DNA of 64,000 nucleotides from Lentzea jiangxiensis. GTDB taxonomy: Bacteria > Actinomycetota > Actinomycetes > Mycobacteriales > Pseudonocardiaceae. The notes beneath the pieces were generated by a model that searched no databases, was not told the origin of the DNA, and worked only from the letters and a program-made list of their open reading frames with translations. Below are positions 34,688 through 43,226 of this stretch, in pieces (position 1 is the first letter of the stretch; every line of letters starts with the position of its first letter). A program made the translations under genes and the position numbers. The stretch covers positions 109,350 to 173,349 of the forward strand of contig NZ_FNIX01000016.1 in NCBI RefSeq assembly GCF_900104175.1. Reading direction: 5' to 3'.

Positions 34688-35797
34688 ATGATCCAGGGGG
34701 CAAGGCAGTTCCGGGACCGCTACTGGGAGCGCGGCACACCGGGCAGGGGAACACCGGCGGTGCTCACGAAGCAGCTCTACCAGCTGTGGCTCTTGGGCCT
34801 GCTGCTCAAGCTGATCGGGTCGTCGTGGGACGTCTCGTGGCACTTCAAGTGGCTGCGCGACGACCTGGCGCCGCCGCACCTGATCAACACGGTCGGCACG
34901 GTGATCGTGGTCGGCCTGACGCTGTTCCACACGTTCACCGGGTACGGCGCCGACAAGCCGACGTTGCGGCTCATGCAGGTCGGGTGCGGGATCTTCCTGG
35001 TCGCGCTGCCGATCGACGTCATCAACCACCGCGTCAACGGGCTCGACATCACGAGCTGGAGCGGGTCGCACGCGCTGCTGTACCTGGGGACGGCGGTCAT
35101 GCTGGCCGGCGCCATCCGCGGGTGGATGAAGTTCTTCCCCGAGGGCCGCGCCAGGACGTTCGGACTCGTCGCGCTGTGGTGCTTCTTCCTGGAGAACGTC
35201 TGGTTCCCCAACCAGCACCAGGAGTACGGCGTGCGCGCGTTGCAGGCGTACGACAGCGGCCTGCCCGAGGCCGAGCCGATCTTGCTGCAGTTCGCGGCCG
35301 ACCAGCTCGGCGTCCCGGTCGGGCGCGAGGCGGTCGTGAACTTCGCGCTGCCCATCGCGGACTGGGTGTACCCGGTGTGGGGCCTGGTGGCGGCGGCGAT
35401 CGTGCTGGTCGTCGCGCGGCGGACGATCGACAGGCCGTGGGCGGCCACGGCGGTGGTGGGTGGTTACGTCGCTTACCGGTGCCTGATCTGGCCGTTGCTC
35501 GCGGGCATCGACTTCCCGAAGTCCGCCGTGCCGCTGTTCCTGGTGCTCGTCGGGCTCGCGATCGACGCGGTGCACGCCGTCGAGATGCCCACGCCCGCCA
35601 GGGCCGTGCTGGGGTCGGCGGCCGTCACGACGGTCGGGTACGCCGGCATCTGGTTCCAGCAGGAGCACCTGTGGGGGCCGCCCATCTCGTTCTCGTCGGC
35701 GGCGGTCACGGCCGTGCTGCTGGCGGTGCTGTGGACGGCCGGGGACCTGGCGGTCCGGCGGCCGCGGCTGGTCGCGTCACGCCTCGAGCTGGGCTGA
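34688..35797 (+). CDS. uncharacterised multi-pass membrane protein
   Basis: 369 residues from ATG 34688; a GTG near 34758 with AGGGG upstream is a possible shorter start. About nine hydrophobic helices. Conserved-looking polar bits lie within or beside helices: GSSWDVSWHFKWLRDDLAPPHL, DVINHRVNGLDITSWSGSH and the WFPNQHQEYG loop, rich in His and Trp, which may bind metal or heme. I do not recognise the family. It ends inside the 3' end of the convergent HxlR gene (21-nt overlap). Confidence 0.78.
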   Translation: MIQGARQFRDRYWERGTPGRGTPAVLTKQLYQLWLLGLLLKLIGSSWDVSWHFKWLRDDLAPPHLINTVGTVIVVGLTLFHTFTGYGADKPTLRLMQVGCGIFLVALPIDVINHRVNGLDITSWSGSHALLYLGTAVMLAGAIRGWMKFFPEGRARTFGLVALWCFFLENVWFPNQHQEYGVRALQAYDSGLPEAEPILLQFAADQLGVPVGREAVVNFALPIADWVYPVWGLVAAAIVLVVARRTIDRPWAATAVVGGYVAYRCLIWPLLAGIDFPKSAVPLFLVLVGLAIDAVHAVEMPTPARAVLGSAAVTTVGYAGIWFQQEHLWGPPISFSSAAVTAVLLAVLWTAGDLAVRRPRLVASRLELG

Positions 35798-36148
35798 CAG
35801 CCTGCTGGTGATCCGGCCGAAGAGGTCGGCCAGCGGCTCGCCGACGTCCCGCCCGAACTCGGTCAGCCCGTAGGTGACCTGGGGCGGGGTCGTCGGCTCC
35901 ACCCTGCGCCAGATCAGGCCGTCGTCGACGAGCCCTCGCAGGGTCTGCGACAGCATCTTCTCGCTGATGCCGCGGATGCTGTCGCGCAGCTCGAAGAACC
36001 TGAGGTCGTCCGCCTGCAGGGCGATCAGCACCCAGATGCCCCAGCGGCTGGTGACGTGGTCGACCATCTCGCGCGCCGGGCAGTTGGTGTGAAACACGTC
36101 ATACCGACCGGTCCTCTCGTCCCGCGTGAACTGAGCTCCGACCGCCAT
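35777..36148 (-). CDS. HxlR-family transcriptional regulator
   Basis: 123 residues. The HxlR signature is a conserved cysteine near the N-terminus (TNCPAREMVD) and a winged HTH (SRWGIWVLIALQADDLRFFELRDSIRGISEKMLSQTLRGLVDDGLI). Members sense aldehydes, quinones or redox state through the cysteine. It is divergent from the NmrA-like oxidoreductase gene, and the 85-nt gap carries the palindrome CTTAC-N5-GTAAG, so repression of both genes is likely. Confidence 0.93.
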   Translation of the reverse strand: MAVGAQFTRDERTGRYDVFHTNCPAREMVDHVTSRWGIWVLIALQADDLRFFELRDSIRGISEKMLSQTLRGLVDDGLIWRRVEPTTPPQVTYGLTEFGRDVGEPLADLFGRITSRLSAQLEA

Positions 36149-36174
36149 GTCCGGAGCTTACCCCGAGGTACGTC

Positions 36175-36189
36175 CTTACGAAATGTAAG
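36175..36189. promoter_or_regulatory. probable HxlR operator
   Basis: Perfect palindrome CTTAC-GAAAT-GTAAG in the intergenic region between the divergent HxlR gene (start 36148) and the NmrA-like gene (start 36234). A further half site GCTTAC lies at 36156-36161. Position and symmetry fit a dimeric winged-helix regulator acting on both promoters. Inferred, not proven. Confidence 0.6.
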
Positions 36190-36233
36190 CCCGGTTCCTA
36201 ACGTCGCCTCCACCAACGACGAAGGAGCTGGAC

Positions 36234-37061
36234 ATGATCGTGGTGACCGGGGCGACGGGCAACATCGGCCGGCCGCTGACCAGGGCACTGGCTGAGGCGG
36301 GCGAGCAGGTGGTGGCGGTGTCGCGGAACGCCGCCGAGGTGCCGGAGGGCGTGCGACACGTCCAGGCCGACCTCTCCCGGCCGGACACCCTCCCGCTGGA
36401 CGGCGCGAAGGCGTTGTTCCTCCTGCTGTCCGGGGACCTGCACGCCGTGGGGGCCAGTCCCGTCCGACTCGTCGAACGGGCCGTCGCGCACGGGGTGGGC
36501 CGGGTGGTGCTGTTGTCGTCGCTGGGCGTGCGGACCAGGCCGTTCGGCACGACGCGGATCGAGCTGCGCGGGCTGGAGGACGCGCTGCGCGGGTCCGGCC
36601 TCGACTGGGCGGTCCTGCGGCCGGGTGGGTTCGCGTCCAACGCGCTGTGGTGGGCCGAGGCGGTGCGCGCCCAGCGCACCGTCGCGGCGCCGTTCGGGGA
36701 CACCGGCCTGCCGATCATCGACCCGGCGGACATCGCCGAGGTCGCGGCCACCGCCCTGCTCAGCGACAGGAACGGCGTCCTGGAGCTCACCGGGCCCGAG
36801 GTCATCACGCCTCGGCAGCAGGCGGAGGCGATCGCGGACGCGCTCGGCGAACCCGTGCGGTTCCACGAGCTCACCCGCGCCGAGGCCAAGGCGGGACTGG
36901 AACGGCTGATGCCGGGCGAGCTCGCCGACGACACGCTGGACATCCTGGGTTCGCCCACGCCGGACGAGGTGGCGGTGAGCCCGGACGTCGAGAAGGTCCT
37001 CGGCCGCGCCCCGCGCACGTTCGCCGACTGGGTCGCCCGGCACGTCGAGGCGTTCCGCTGA
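36234..37061 (+). CDS. NmrA-like NAD(P)H-binding oxidoreductase
   Basis: 275 residues, atypical short-chain dehydrogenase. N-terminal nucleotide motif is VVTGATGNIGRPLTRAL; LLSSLGVRTRP follows strand 4; the usual YxxxK is missing, as in NmrA/QorB (SDRa5) proteins. The C-terminal domain has ELTGPEVITPRQQAEAIADALG, typical of the family. QorB-like quinone reduction is plausible given the HxlR neighbour. GAAGGAG Shine-Dalgarno lies 6-8 nt before ATG. Confidence 0.9.
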   Translation: MIVVTGATGNIGRPLTRALAEAGEQVVAVSRNAAEVPEGVRHVQADLSRPDTLPLDGAKALFLLLSGDLHAVGASPVRLVERAVAHGVGRVVLLSSLGVRTRPFGTTRIELRGLEDALRGSGLDWAVLRPGGFASNALWWAEAVRAQRTVAAPFGDTGLPIIDPADIAEVAATALLSDRNGVLELTGPEVITPRQQAEAIADALGEPVRFHELTRAEAKAGLERLMPGELADDTLDILGSPTPDEVAVSPDVEKVLGRAPRTFADWVARHVEAFR

Positions 37062-37066
37062 CGGGA

Positions 37067-37094
37067 AAGGCCCCCGGCGGACACCGGGGGCCTT
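37067..37094. terminator. bidirectional terminator between NmrA-like gene and fbaA
   Basis: Perfect 11-bp stem AAGGCCCCCGG (37067-37077) with CCGGGGGCCTT (37084-37094) and a 6-nt loop. It begins 6 nt after the NmrA-like stop and lies 17 nt from the fbaA stop, so it can end both convergent transcripts. Confidence 0.85.
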
Positions 37095-37110
37095 CGTCCG
37101 AAGCCGTGGA

Positions 37111-38145
<1,035 letters not shown>

Positions 38146-38302
38146 CGGTGGTCCTCCTCAGGCGCCCTGAACGGGTGTCAGCCCGCATCCTACGAGGCGG
38201 TGTCAGGGGGCCACCGCAGTGGCCGTCCTCACAGAATGATCGATCAAGTACCAGCTGACCAGCCGGTCTGCACTACTCGCCAGTACAGGGACACTGGAGG
38301 AC

Positions 38303-38587
38303 ATGGCAACCGCTGAGTGGAACGGCAAGATCATCGCCTCCAGCGACGACACGGTCGTCGTCGAGGGCAACCACTACTTCCCGCTGGAGTCCGTCGACCG
38401 GGACGTCCTGAAGCCGACCGACCACACCTCGCACTGCCCGTGGAAGGGCAACGCGAACTACTACTCGCTGGTGGTCGACGGCGCCGAGAACACCAACGCG
38501 GCCTGGTACTACGCGGAGCCCGAGGAGGCAGCCGCGGAGATCAGGGGCCGCGTGGCGTTCTGGAAGGGCGTCGAGATCACCGCCTGA
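38303..38587 (+). CDS. DUF427 domain-containing protein
   Basis: 94 residues, single-domain DUF427. Signature pieces are EWNGKIIASSDDTVVVEGNHYFP, the SHCPWKGNANYYSL block and AAWYYAEP with the final AFWKG. These small beta proteins are widespread in actinobacteria and of unknown biochemical role. ATG start with GGAGG very close upstream. It overlaps the end of the convergent luciferase-like gene by 11 nt. Confidence 0.93.
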   Translation: MATAEWNGKIIASSDDTVVVEGNHYFPLESVDRDVLKPTDHTSHCPWKGNANYYSLVVDGAENTNAAWYYAEPEEAAAEIRGRVAFWKGVEITA

Positions 38588-39359
38588 GCCCGAGGGCCCC
38601 GGCCAGTTCCGCGTAGTGGCCGTTCAGCGACTGGACGGCCACGTGGTCGGCGCCCGCCTCGACGTGGGCGTGCAGCTTGGCGGCCACCTGGTCCGGGCTG
38701 CCGTGCGCCACGAGGGCGTCGATCAGGCGGTCCGAGCCCTTCACGTCCTGTTCGGAGAACCCGTAGCGGCGCCAGTTGTCCACGTAGTTGGTGAGGGTGA
38801 AGTAGAGCGCCAGCTGCTCGCGGGCGATGGCCCGTGCGGCCTCGGGGTCCTCCTCGACGACGACGGTGACCTCCGGCGCGAGGAGCTTGTCGCCGAGCGC
38901 CCTGCGCGCCTCGGCGGTGTGCTCGACCGGCACCAGGTACGGGTGGGCGCCCGCGGTGCGGTCGGCGGCGAGTCGCAGCACCCTCGGGCCGAGCGCGGCG
39001 AGGACCAGCCTGTCAGCCGGCACGTCGAGGCGGTCGAGGTAGCCCACGAGCTTGGCGTAGGGCTTCTCGTAGGCCTGGTCGAGCTGGCGGTGGCCGACGC
39101 CGACGCCGAGCAGGAACCGGTCGCTCGCGAGCCGGTGGAACTCGGCGGAGACCTGCTCCGGCTCGGTCTGCCAGACGTTCGTGATGCCGGTGGCGATCGT
39201 GATCGAGCTCGTGGCGTCGAGCGCCTGCCCGACGAGGGCGATGTCGGGCGAGGTCCCGATCCAGAACGTGCCGTAGCCGAGCTCCTCCAGCCGTGCGATC
39301 TCGTCGATCTTCGAAGCCCACTCGAAGTGCGAGCCCCAGACACCGAACGTTCCCAGCAT
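38577..39359 (-). CDS. luciferase-like, probably F420-dependent oxidoreductase
   Basis: 260 residues. Shows the LLM pattern: LGTFGVWGSHFEW, GYGTFWIGTSPDIAL, TSSITIATGITNVWQ, RFLLGVGVGHRQ and the end PDQVAAKLHAHVEAGADHV. This shorter, TIGR03620-like form usually uses F420 in actinobacteria, though cofactor choice cannot be read with certainty. Substrate unknown. It is divergent from an aldo/keto reductase with only 38 nt between starts. Confidence 0.9.
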   Translation of the reverse strand: MLGTFGVWGSHFEWASKIDEIARLEELGYGTFWIGTSPDIALVGQALDATSSITIATGITNVWQTEPEQVSAEFHRLASDRFLLGVGVGHRQLDQAYEKPYAKLVGYLDRLDVPADRLVLAALGPRVLRLAADRTAGAHPYLVPVEHTAEARRALGDKLLAPEVTVVVEEDPEAARAIAREQLALYFTLTNYVDNWRRYGFSEQDVKGSDRLIDALVAHGSPDQVAAKLHAHVEAGADHVAVQSLNGHYAELAGALGLRR

Positions 39360-39397
39360 GCGAACCCCGTTCGTCGTGGCGGACTACCTTGCGCAGT

Positions 39398-40321
39398 ATG
39401 CCGATCTTGAGCACGACAGACCTGGACGTCTCACGCCTGTGCCTGGGCGGCAACGTGTTCGGCTGGACCGCCGACGAGGACCGGTCGTTCGCCGTGCTCG
39501 ACGCCTACGCCGAGGCGGGCGGGAACTTCGTCGACACCGCCGACTCGTACTCGGCCTGGGCCGACGGCAACTCCGGCGGCGAGTCGGAGACCATCATCGG
39601 CCGGTGGCTGGCCGGGCGCGACCGCGACCAGGTCGTGGTCGCCACGAAGGTCGGCATGCTCGCCGGGTTCGGCAACCAGAAGCGCGACACGGTCCTGAGC
39701 AGCGCCGAACGGTCGTTGAAAAGGCTCGGCGTCGACCACATCGACCTCTACTACAACCACCGCGACGACCCCGGCACCCCGCTCGAGGAGACGCTGGCCG
39801 CGTACGACCGGCTCGTCCGCGAGGGCAAGGTCCGCTACGTCGCCGCGTCCAACTTCTCCGCCGAGCGGCTGGCGGAGGCCCTGGCGGTCCAGGAGCGCGA
39901 GGGCTTCGCGAAGTTCGTGGCGCTGCAGCCCGAGTACAACCTGGTCAGCCGCGCGAAGTTCGAGGGCGGCCTGCGGGACGTGGTGACCGGGCACGGTCTC
40001 GCCACCGTGCCGTACTGGTCGCTCGCGAAGGGCTTCCTGACCGGCAAGTACCGGCCGGGCGTGGAGGTCGGCAGCGTCCGGGCGAAGGCCGCCTCCGCCC
40101 ACCTCGACGAACACGGCCTGCAGGTGCTGGAGGTCCTCGACGAACTGGCCGAGACGCACGGGACCACGGTGGCCGCGGTCGCCCTGGCGTGGCTCGCCCA
40201 GCAGCCGACGGTGGCCGCGCCGATCGCGTCCGCGCGGACGCCGGAGCAGCTCAGCGACCTGCTGCCGCTGCTGACCCTCGAACTGACGCAGGCCGAGGTG
40301 GACCGCCTGAGCGCAATTTAA
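39398..40321 (+). CDS. aldo/keto reductase
   Basis: 307 residues, TIM barrel. The catalytic tetrad is readable: Asp in GGNFVDTADSYS with Tyr close by, Lys in VVVATKVG, and His in YYNHRDD. The C-terminal NADPH-binding part has SARTPEQL. Close to the YajO/Gcy-type general stress AKRs; reduces aldehydes or ketones with NADPH. ATG 39398; Shine-Dalgarno weak. The SDR gene follows by 44 nt and may share its transcript. Confidence 0.92.
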   Translation: MPILSTTDLDVSRLCLGGNVFGWTADEDRSFAVLDAYAEAGGNFVDTADSYSAWADGNSGGESETIIGRWLAGRDRDQVVVATKVGMLAGFGNQKRDTVLSSAERSLKRLGVDHIDLYYNHRDDPGTPLEETLAAYDRLVREGKVRYVAASNFSAERLAEALAVQEREGFAKFVALQPEYNLVSRAKFEGGLRDVVTGHGLATVPYWSLAKGFLTGKYRPGVEVGSVRAKAASAHLDEHGLQVLEVLDELAETHGTTVAAVALAWLAQQPTVAAPIASARTPEQLSDLLPLLTLELTQAEVDRLSAI

Positions 40322-40365
40322 CTTGCCAGTAGCTTACCGGGAGTAGGTTGCGTTACCGTGACGGC

Positions 40366-41217
40366 ATGGACGTCACGGGCAAGGTGGTACTGATCACCGG
40401 CGCGGCCAGGGGCATCGGCGCCGAGGTGGCGAGGCAGCTGGCCGCGCGCGGGGCTCGTCTCGCGCTCGTCGGGCTGGAGAAGGCCCAGCTCGAAGAGGTC
40501 GCGGGGGAGACCGGCGGCAAGGCGTGGGAAGTCGACGTCACGGACTGGGACGCGCTCGAACGCGTCATGAACGAGGTCGCCGAGCACTTCGGCGGCATCG
40601 ACGTCGTGGTCGCGAACGCGGGCATCGCCGCCACGGGTTTCGTGCGGTCGATGGACCCCAAGGCGTTCGAGCGGGTCATCGAGGTCAACCTGCTCGGCGT
40701 GTGGCGCACGGTGCGCACGGCGCTGCCGCACCTGATCCGCAGCCGCGGCTACTGCCTGGTCGTGTCGTCGCTCGCCGCGATCGTGCACATCCCCGGCAAC
40801 GCGGCCTACTCGGCGGCCAAGGCGGGCTGCGAGGCGTTCGCGGACAGCCTGCGCGCCGAGGTCCGCCACCTGGGCGTGGACGTCGGTACCGCGTACTTCT
40901 CGTGGATCTCCACGGACATGGTCAACAGCGCCGACGAGCACCCGGTCTTCGGCAAGCTGCGCCAGGGCATGCCGGGTCTCGCCGGCAAGAAGTACCCGGT
41001 CCGCGACGTCGGCAGGGCCGTGGTCAGGGGCATCGGGAAGCGGGCGAAGGCGGTCCACGTCCCCGGCTGGGTCGGCGCCCTGAAGTACTTCCGCGCGTTC
41101 ACGCCGGTGGTCGTGGACCGCCAGGCGGTCGCGGAGGTGGCCGACGCCGACCGGCAGATGGCCCGGCAGGACACGTCGGGCCTGGTCGGGCCGGGCGGTC
41201 AGGCCGCTAGTCGGTGA
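40366..41217 (+). CDS. short-chain dehydrogenase/reductase
   Basis: 283 residues, classical SDR. Cofactor motif TGAARGIGAEVARQL, NAG motif VVANAGIA, catalytic Ser in CLVVSSLAAI and YSAAKAG (Tyr, Lys). The 60-residue C-terminal tail after the fold is longer than the 250-residue norm. Substrate unknown. The ATG at 40366 follows a promoter-like TTGCCA...TAGGTT region at 40323-40349 with a short 15-nt spacer. It overlaps the convergent YciI gene by 11 nt. Confidence 0.92.
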   Translation: MDVTGKVVLITGAARGIGAEVARQLAARGARLALVGLEKAQLEEVAGETGGKAWEVDVTDWDALERVMNEVAEHFGGIDVVVANAGIAATGFVRSMDPKAFERVIEVNLLGVWRTVRTALPHLIRSRGYCLVVSSLAAIVHIPGNAAYSAAKAGCEAFADSLRAEVRHLGVDVGTAYFSWISTDMVNSADEHPVFGKLRQGMPGLAGKKYPVRDVGRAVVRGIGKRAKAVHVPGWVGALKYFRAFTPVVVDRQAVAEVADADRQMARQDTSGLVGPGGQAASR

Positions 41218-41491
41218 GCCAGGAGCCCAGCAGCGCGTTCCACGGGCGGACGTCCCACTTCGTGACGACGTTCGCGGGCGAGTAGGGGTCGGCGGCGATG
41301 ACCTCCCGCAGGGCGGCTTCGTCGGCTGCCTCGTAGATGATCAACGCGCCGGTGTCGTCCGCGTACGGGCCTGCGGCCAGGACCACGCCCTTCTCGGCGA
41401 GGGAGGCGATGTACTCGCGGTGCGCCGGGCGCACCGCGAGGCGCTTCTCGCTGTCGGGACCGAACACCAATTCGACTGCAAAGCGGGCCAT
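41207..41491 (-). CDS. YciI family protein
   Basis: 94 residues with a dimeric ferredoxin-like fold: FAVELVFGPDSEKRLAVRPAHREYI, GVVLAAGPYADDTGALIIYEA and the DPYSPANVVTKWDVRPW end. The conserved His (PAHREY) and Asp (ADDTG) are the putative active-site pair of the YCII family. Role unknown. ATG start with a 40-nt gap to the divergent ECF sigma gene. Confidence 0.9.
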   Translation of the reverse strand: MARFAVELVFGPDSEKRLAVRPAHREYIASLAEKGVVLAAGPYADDTGALIIYEAADEAALREVIAADPYSPANVVTKWDVRPWNALLGSWLTD

Positions 41492-41531
41492 GCCACCACC
41501 GTAGTGAAGCTGACCGGTACCGTCCTACCCC

Positions 41532-42095
41532 GTGGTTGGCGAAGAAACCCCGCGCACCGTGCAGGACACCCTGACCAACCTGCGAATCAAGGACGGCGTC
41601 GCAGGACCTCCCGCAGGGCCGCTCACGCTCGAAGACCTCTACAAGCAGCACCGCATGCGCCTGGTCAGGCTCGCGCTGCTGCTCGTGGACGAGCCCGCGA
41701 CGGCCGAGGACGTGGTCCAGGAGGCCTTCACCGGCCTGCACCGCAACTGGAAGGGCCTGCGCGACGCGCAGGCGGCCGTCGGCTACCTCCGCACCGCCGT
41801 GGTCAACGGCTCGCGCAGCGTGCTGCGCCGGCGCAAGACCGCCCGCGACTACACCCCGCCGCACGTGGCGAACGCCCGTTCGGCCGAATCCCTCGCGATG
41901 CTGACCGCCGAGCACCAGGCCGTCGTCAAGGCGTTGCAGCAGCTGCCGCCGCGCCAGCGCGAGGTGCTCGTGCTGCGGTACTACGGCGACCTGTCGGAGG
42001 CGGAGATCGCCGAGGCCACCGGCATCTCGAAGGGCACCGTGAAGTCGACGGCCTCGCGGGCGCTCGACGCGCTGCAGAAGATCATGGCCGGCTAG
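41532..42095 (+). CDS. ECF RNA polymerase sigma factor (SigE-family-like, third in window)
   Basis: 187 residues. Region 2: EDLYKQHRMRLVRLALLLVDEPATAEDVVQEAF; region 4: LPPRQREVLVLRYYGDLSEAEIAEATGISKGTVKSTASRAL. It differs from the two SigE-family copies at 3-5.5 kb by the missing CGDWH box. GTG start; no Shine-Dalgarno is obvious and TACCGTCC precedes the start by about 10 nt, so leaderless initiation is possible. No anti-sigma gene follows; the next genes are nagK-nagA. Confidence 0.9.
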   Translation: MVGEETPRTVQDTLTNLRIKDGVAGPPAGPLTLEDLYKQHRMRLVRLALLLVDEPATAEDVVQEAFTGLHRNWKGLRDAQAAVGYLRTAVVNGSRSVLRRRKTARDYTPPHVANARSAESLAMLTAEHQAVVKALQQLPPRQREVLVLRYYGDLSEAEIAEATGISKGTVKSTASRALDALQKIMAG

Positions 42096-42272
42096 GTCGG
42101 CCGCACTCCTCGACGGGCGCGCACCGGGCCGGACGACGCCTGCTCGACGCGCGCAGACGGTCGCGAACCCGTACCGTCCGAGTAGTAAGCAAACTTCACC
42201 GTTTCCCCAGCTGAAGCCGTTTCACCCGTTGCGGGCGGTTCCAGCTCGCAGGAGCGCGCGCCCAAATCGGTA

Positions 42273-42288
42273 CTTGGTATAGACCAAT
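42273..42288. promoter_or_regulatory. DasR-type operator (dre-like) before nagK
   Basis: The 16-mer CTTGGTATAGACCAAT lies 30 nt before the kinase start. The core TGGTATAGACCA matches 11 of 12 bases of the DasR consensus TGGTCTAGACCA known in Streptomyces. DasR is a GntR-type repressor of chitin and N-acetylglucosamine genes, released by glucosamine-6-phosphate. Location before a GlcNAc-6-P deacetylase operon makes the match meaningful. Confidence 0.75.
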
Positions 42289-42317
42289 AGGCCTCTCATG
42301 CCGCAGGATCAGTCCCC

Positions 42318-43226
42318 GTGGCACGCAGACACGTGGTCGCCGTCGACATCGGTGGCACCGAAACCAAGGCGGCGCTCGTCACCGGGACCTCGGAGGCGGT
42401 GGCGGCGCAGAAGCACGCCCGCCGCGCGACCCCCGGCGAGCTGGAGCCCCTCCTCGACGTCATCGCCGAGCTCGTCGCCGAACTGAGCAACGCCTCCGAG
42501 CACGAGGTCGACGCCGTGGGGGTCGTGGCGCCGGGCATCGTGGACGAGGCCAACGGCGTCGGCGTGTACACGACGAACCTGCCGTGGAGCCGGTTCCCGT
42601 TCAGCACCGTCCTCACCGAACGGCTCGGGGTCCCCGTCGCGTTCGGTCACGACGTGCGCGCCGCGGGTCTGGCCGAGTGCCGCATGGGGGCCGCGAAGGA
42701 CCTGCGCAACGCGGTGATCATGCCCATCGGCACCGGGATCGCCGGTGCGCTGCTGCTGGACGGCAAGATCTTCAGCGGCGCGGGCTACGCGGGTGAGATC
42801 GGGCATGTGGACGTCGGCCACGGCGTCCCTTGCGCGTGTGGCCAGATCGGCTGCGTGGAGACGGTGGCGTCCTCCGCGGCGATCGCCCGCCGGTACACCG
42901 CACGTACCGGCACCCCCGTCCACGGTGCCGCCGAGGTCGCACGCAGGGTGAGGGACGGGGAGCAGGACGCCGTCGCCGTGTGGCACGAGGCCGTGGACGC
43001 GCTCGCCAGGGGCATCCTGGTACTGGCGACGCTGCTCGGACCGGAGGCCGTGGTGCTCGGCGGCGGGCTCGCGCTGGCAGGAGATCTGCTGGTTGAGCCG
43101 CTGGGGGAAAGGCTGGACGGCCTGATCGCCTTCCAGCGCCGACCGGAGCTGCGGCTCGCGGCGCTCGGCGACGAGGCGGGCTTCCTCGGCGCTGCGCTGC
43201 TGGCCATCGACACGCTGGAGGCGTGA
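42318..43226 (+). CDS. nagK: ROK-family sugar kinase, probable N-acetylglucosamine kinase
   Basis: 302 residues. ATP motif VVAVDIGGTETKAAL, sugar-binding GHDVRAAGLAE (catalytic Asp112), GTGIAGALLLDGK, and the ROK zinc signature HGVPCACGQIGCVE with Cys172, 174 and 179. ROK kinases phosphorylate glucose, GlcNAc or ManNAc. Overlap with nagA and the DasR-type operator favour GlcNAc; glucokinase remains possible. GTG start; no competing ATG in frame nearby. Confidence 0.88.
   Translation: MARRHVVAVDIGGTETKAALVTGTSEAVAAQKHARRATPGELEPLLDVIAELVAELSNASEHEVDAVGVVAPGIVDEANGVGVYTTNLPWSRFPFSTVLTERLGVPVAFGHDVRAAGLAECRMGAAKDLRNAVIMPIGTGIAGALLLDGKIFSGAGYAGEIGHVDVGHGVPCACGQIGCVETVASSAAIARRYTARTGTPVHGAAEVARRVRDGEQDAVAVWHEAVDALARGILVLATLLGPEAVVLGGGLALAGDLLVEPLGERLDGLIAFQRRPELRLAALGDEAGFLGAALLAIDTLEA

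Noticed and set aside
38209..38224. GGCCAC-N4-GTGGCC hairpin upstream of fbaA as a regulatory element
   Set aside because: Only 6 bp of stem, common by chance at this GC content; not enough to call a feature.
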